In this document: positions 46,259-46,784 of the stretch, one piece after another
How the letters are laid out: each line of letters begins with the position of its first letter
How positions within the stretch are numbered: position 1 is the first letter of the stretch
NCBI GenBank assembly: GCA_021325365.1
Contig: JAJPHF010000060.1
Span: 1-46,784, forward strand
DNA: 46,784 nucleotides
Source of the DNA: Pseudomonadota bacterium
Lineage (GTDB): Bacteria; Chloroflexota; UBA6077; JAJPHF01
Reading direction: 5' to 3'
Translations under genes and position numbers: made by a program
Notes under the pieces: generated by a model
What the model saw: only the letters and a program-made list of their open reading frames with translations
Told to the model about the DNA's origin: nothing
Database searches by the model: none

Positions 46259-46288
46259 TTGTCCGCCGCGCCGGGGCCGTGTTACCAT
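46259..46288 (+). promoter_or_regulatory. Candidate promoter of ileS
   Basis: TTGTCC, an 18-nt spacer and TACCAT lie in the 240-nt gap after aspS. The leader of about 195 nt is GC-rich. I see no T-box consensus in it. Confidence 0.35.
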
Positions 46289-46490
46289 TTTCAGGGCGTT
46301 TGCGCGCCGCGTCTGCCCGACCGTGCCACGCTACCGCTCCGCCCTCGCGGCGTCCCTGAGCGTTTTGGCTAGCGGACGCACTTTCAGGGCGCCGCTCGCC
46401 GCGCCCGCCCGGCCGCCGCCCGTCGCGTCGCGCGCCCGCGCCTCGGCCGCGTGCTCCGGCGGCCGCCCCCGAGCTGTCCCGGAGGACCGC

Positions 46491-46784
46491 GTGTACAAGC
46501 CGGTGCCAAGCAAAGTCGACTTCCCGGCCGAAGAGCTGAACGTTCTCCGCTTCTGGGCCGAAACGCAGGCCTTCGCGAAGCGCGTCTCGCGCAACGTGGG
46601 CGGGCCGCGCTTTTCCTTCATCGACGGTCCCATCACCGCCAACAACCCGATGGGCGTCCACCACGCCTGGGGCCGCACCTACAAGGACCTCTATCTGCGC
46701 TACCGGGCCATGCAGGGCTACGAGCAGCGCTACCAGAACGGCTTCGACTGCCAGGGGCTATGGGTCGAGGTCGAGGTCGAGAAG
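46491..46784 (+). CDS. ileS: Isoleucyl-tRNA synthetase, N-terminal part (runs off the window)
   Basis: From the GTG at 46491, five bases after GGAGG, 98 codons stay open to the window end. The translation has [40 protein letters not shown] and [20 protein letters not shown], then [18 protein letters not shown]. This fits the N-terminus of an IleRS-like class I synthetase. The HIGH motif region reads GVHHAWG instead of the usual HIGH-type text, a subtype I recall from Chloroflexota and some other phyla. The class I synthetase call is firm; Ile specificity is likely but not proven from this fragment. Confidence 0.85.
   Translation, partial: MYKPVPSKVDFPAEELNVLRFWAETQAFAKRVSRNVGGPRFSFIDGPITANNPMGVHHAWGRTYKDLYLRYRAMQGYEQRYQNGFDCQGLWVEVEVEK

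Noticed and set aside
46289..46490. T-box riboswitch in the ileS leader
   Set aside because: No T-box core sequence or Ile specifier hairpin could be found; the leader is GC-rich without a clear conserved element.

Overview
The window is about 70% GC, gene-dense and chromosomal. It fits a member of the Chloroflexota (Thermomicrobia or Dehalococcoidia-like lineage). This is inferred from the gene families and gene order, not from a marker search: LL-diaminopimelate aminotransferase lysine synthesis beside dapF, miaA and hflX; an AspRS of apparently non-discriminating type; an isoleucyl-tRNA synthetase with the unusual GVHHAWGRT signature; a 44-residue MNKRKRVAWQKHR-type basic protein; many intergenic palindromic repeats; and GTG/TTG starts with purine-rich Shine-Dalgarno (SD) sites.

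Layout. 1-7.3 kb: NfeD-type membrane protease, a Nudix hydrolase, the tiny basic protein, a C39-like secreted peptidase, a divergent Fpg/MutM, ribosomal protein S20, a tandem Rid protein and a secreted protein of unknown function. 7.5-12.6 kb: uvrB and uvrA. 13.0-13.9 kb: a membrane-anchored methyltransferase and a small zinc-ribbon protein with an RQ repeat. 14.0-27.2 kb: one long same-strand cluster for acyl-CoA breakdown and propionyl-CoA assimilation. It holds two acyl-CoA dehydrogenases, thiolase, 3-hydroxyacyl-CoA dehydrogenase, methylmalonyl-CoA epimerase, B12-binding small mutase subunit, MeaB GTPase, carboxyltransferase, biotin carboxylase, biotin carrier, CinA and the large mutase subunit. 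Together the carboxylase, epimerase, split mutase and MeaB would turn propionyl-CoA into succinyl-CoA. No enoyl-CoA hydratase is present in the cluster. 27.3-29.5 kb: a universal stress protein, a DapA-like aldolase lacking canonical catalytic residues, and a small zinc-ribbon protein.

29.6-33.4 kb is the accessory stretch. A tRNA-Arg(UCU) is followed 423 bp later by an exact 27-bp copy of its 3' end (attL/attR-like). Nearby lie a 56-residue ORF, a short membrane protein, a TRASH-like metal-binding protein, a tyrosine recombinase, a 41-residue CxxC protein behind a near-consensus promoter with an 18-bp palindrome, and an LCM-type methyltransferase. This recombinase module is the best candidate for something undescribed here.

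33.5-46.8 kb returns to housekeeping: an aspartic-protease lipoprotein and glutamate dehydrogenase; the minus-strand hflX-dapL-dapF-miaA run; the ROK kinase and polyprenyl synthase pair on the plus strand; hemW coupled to a CvpA-CAP fusion; aspS; and the first 98 codons of ileS. Several dispersed repeat families lie exactly at gene ends, in places supplying start or stop codons. I see no CRISPR array, no rRNA and no insertion sequence with a transposase.
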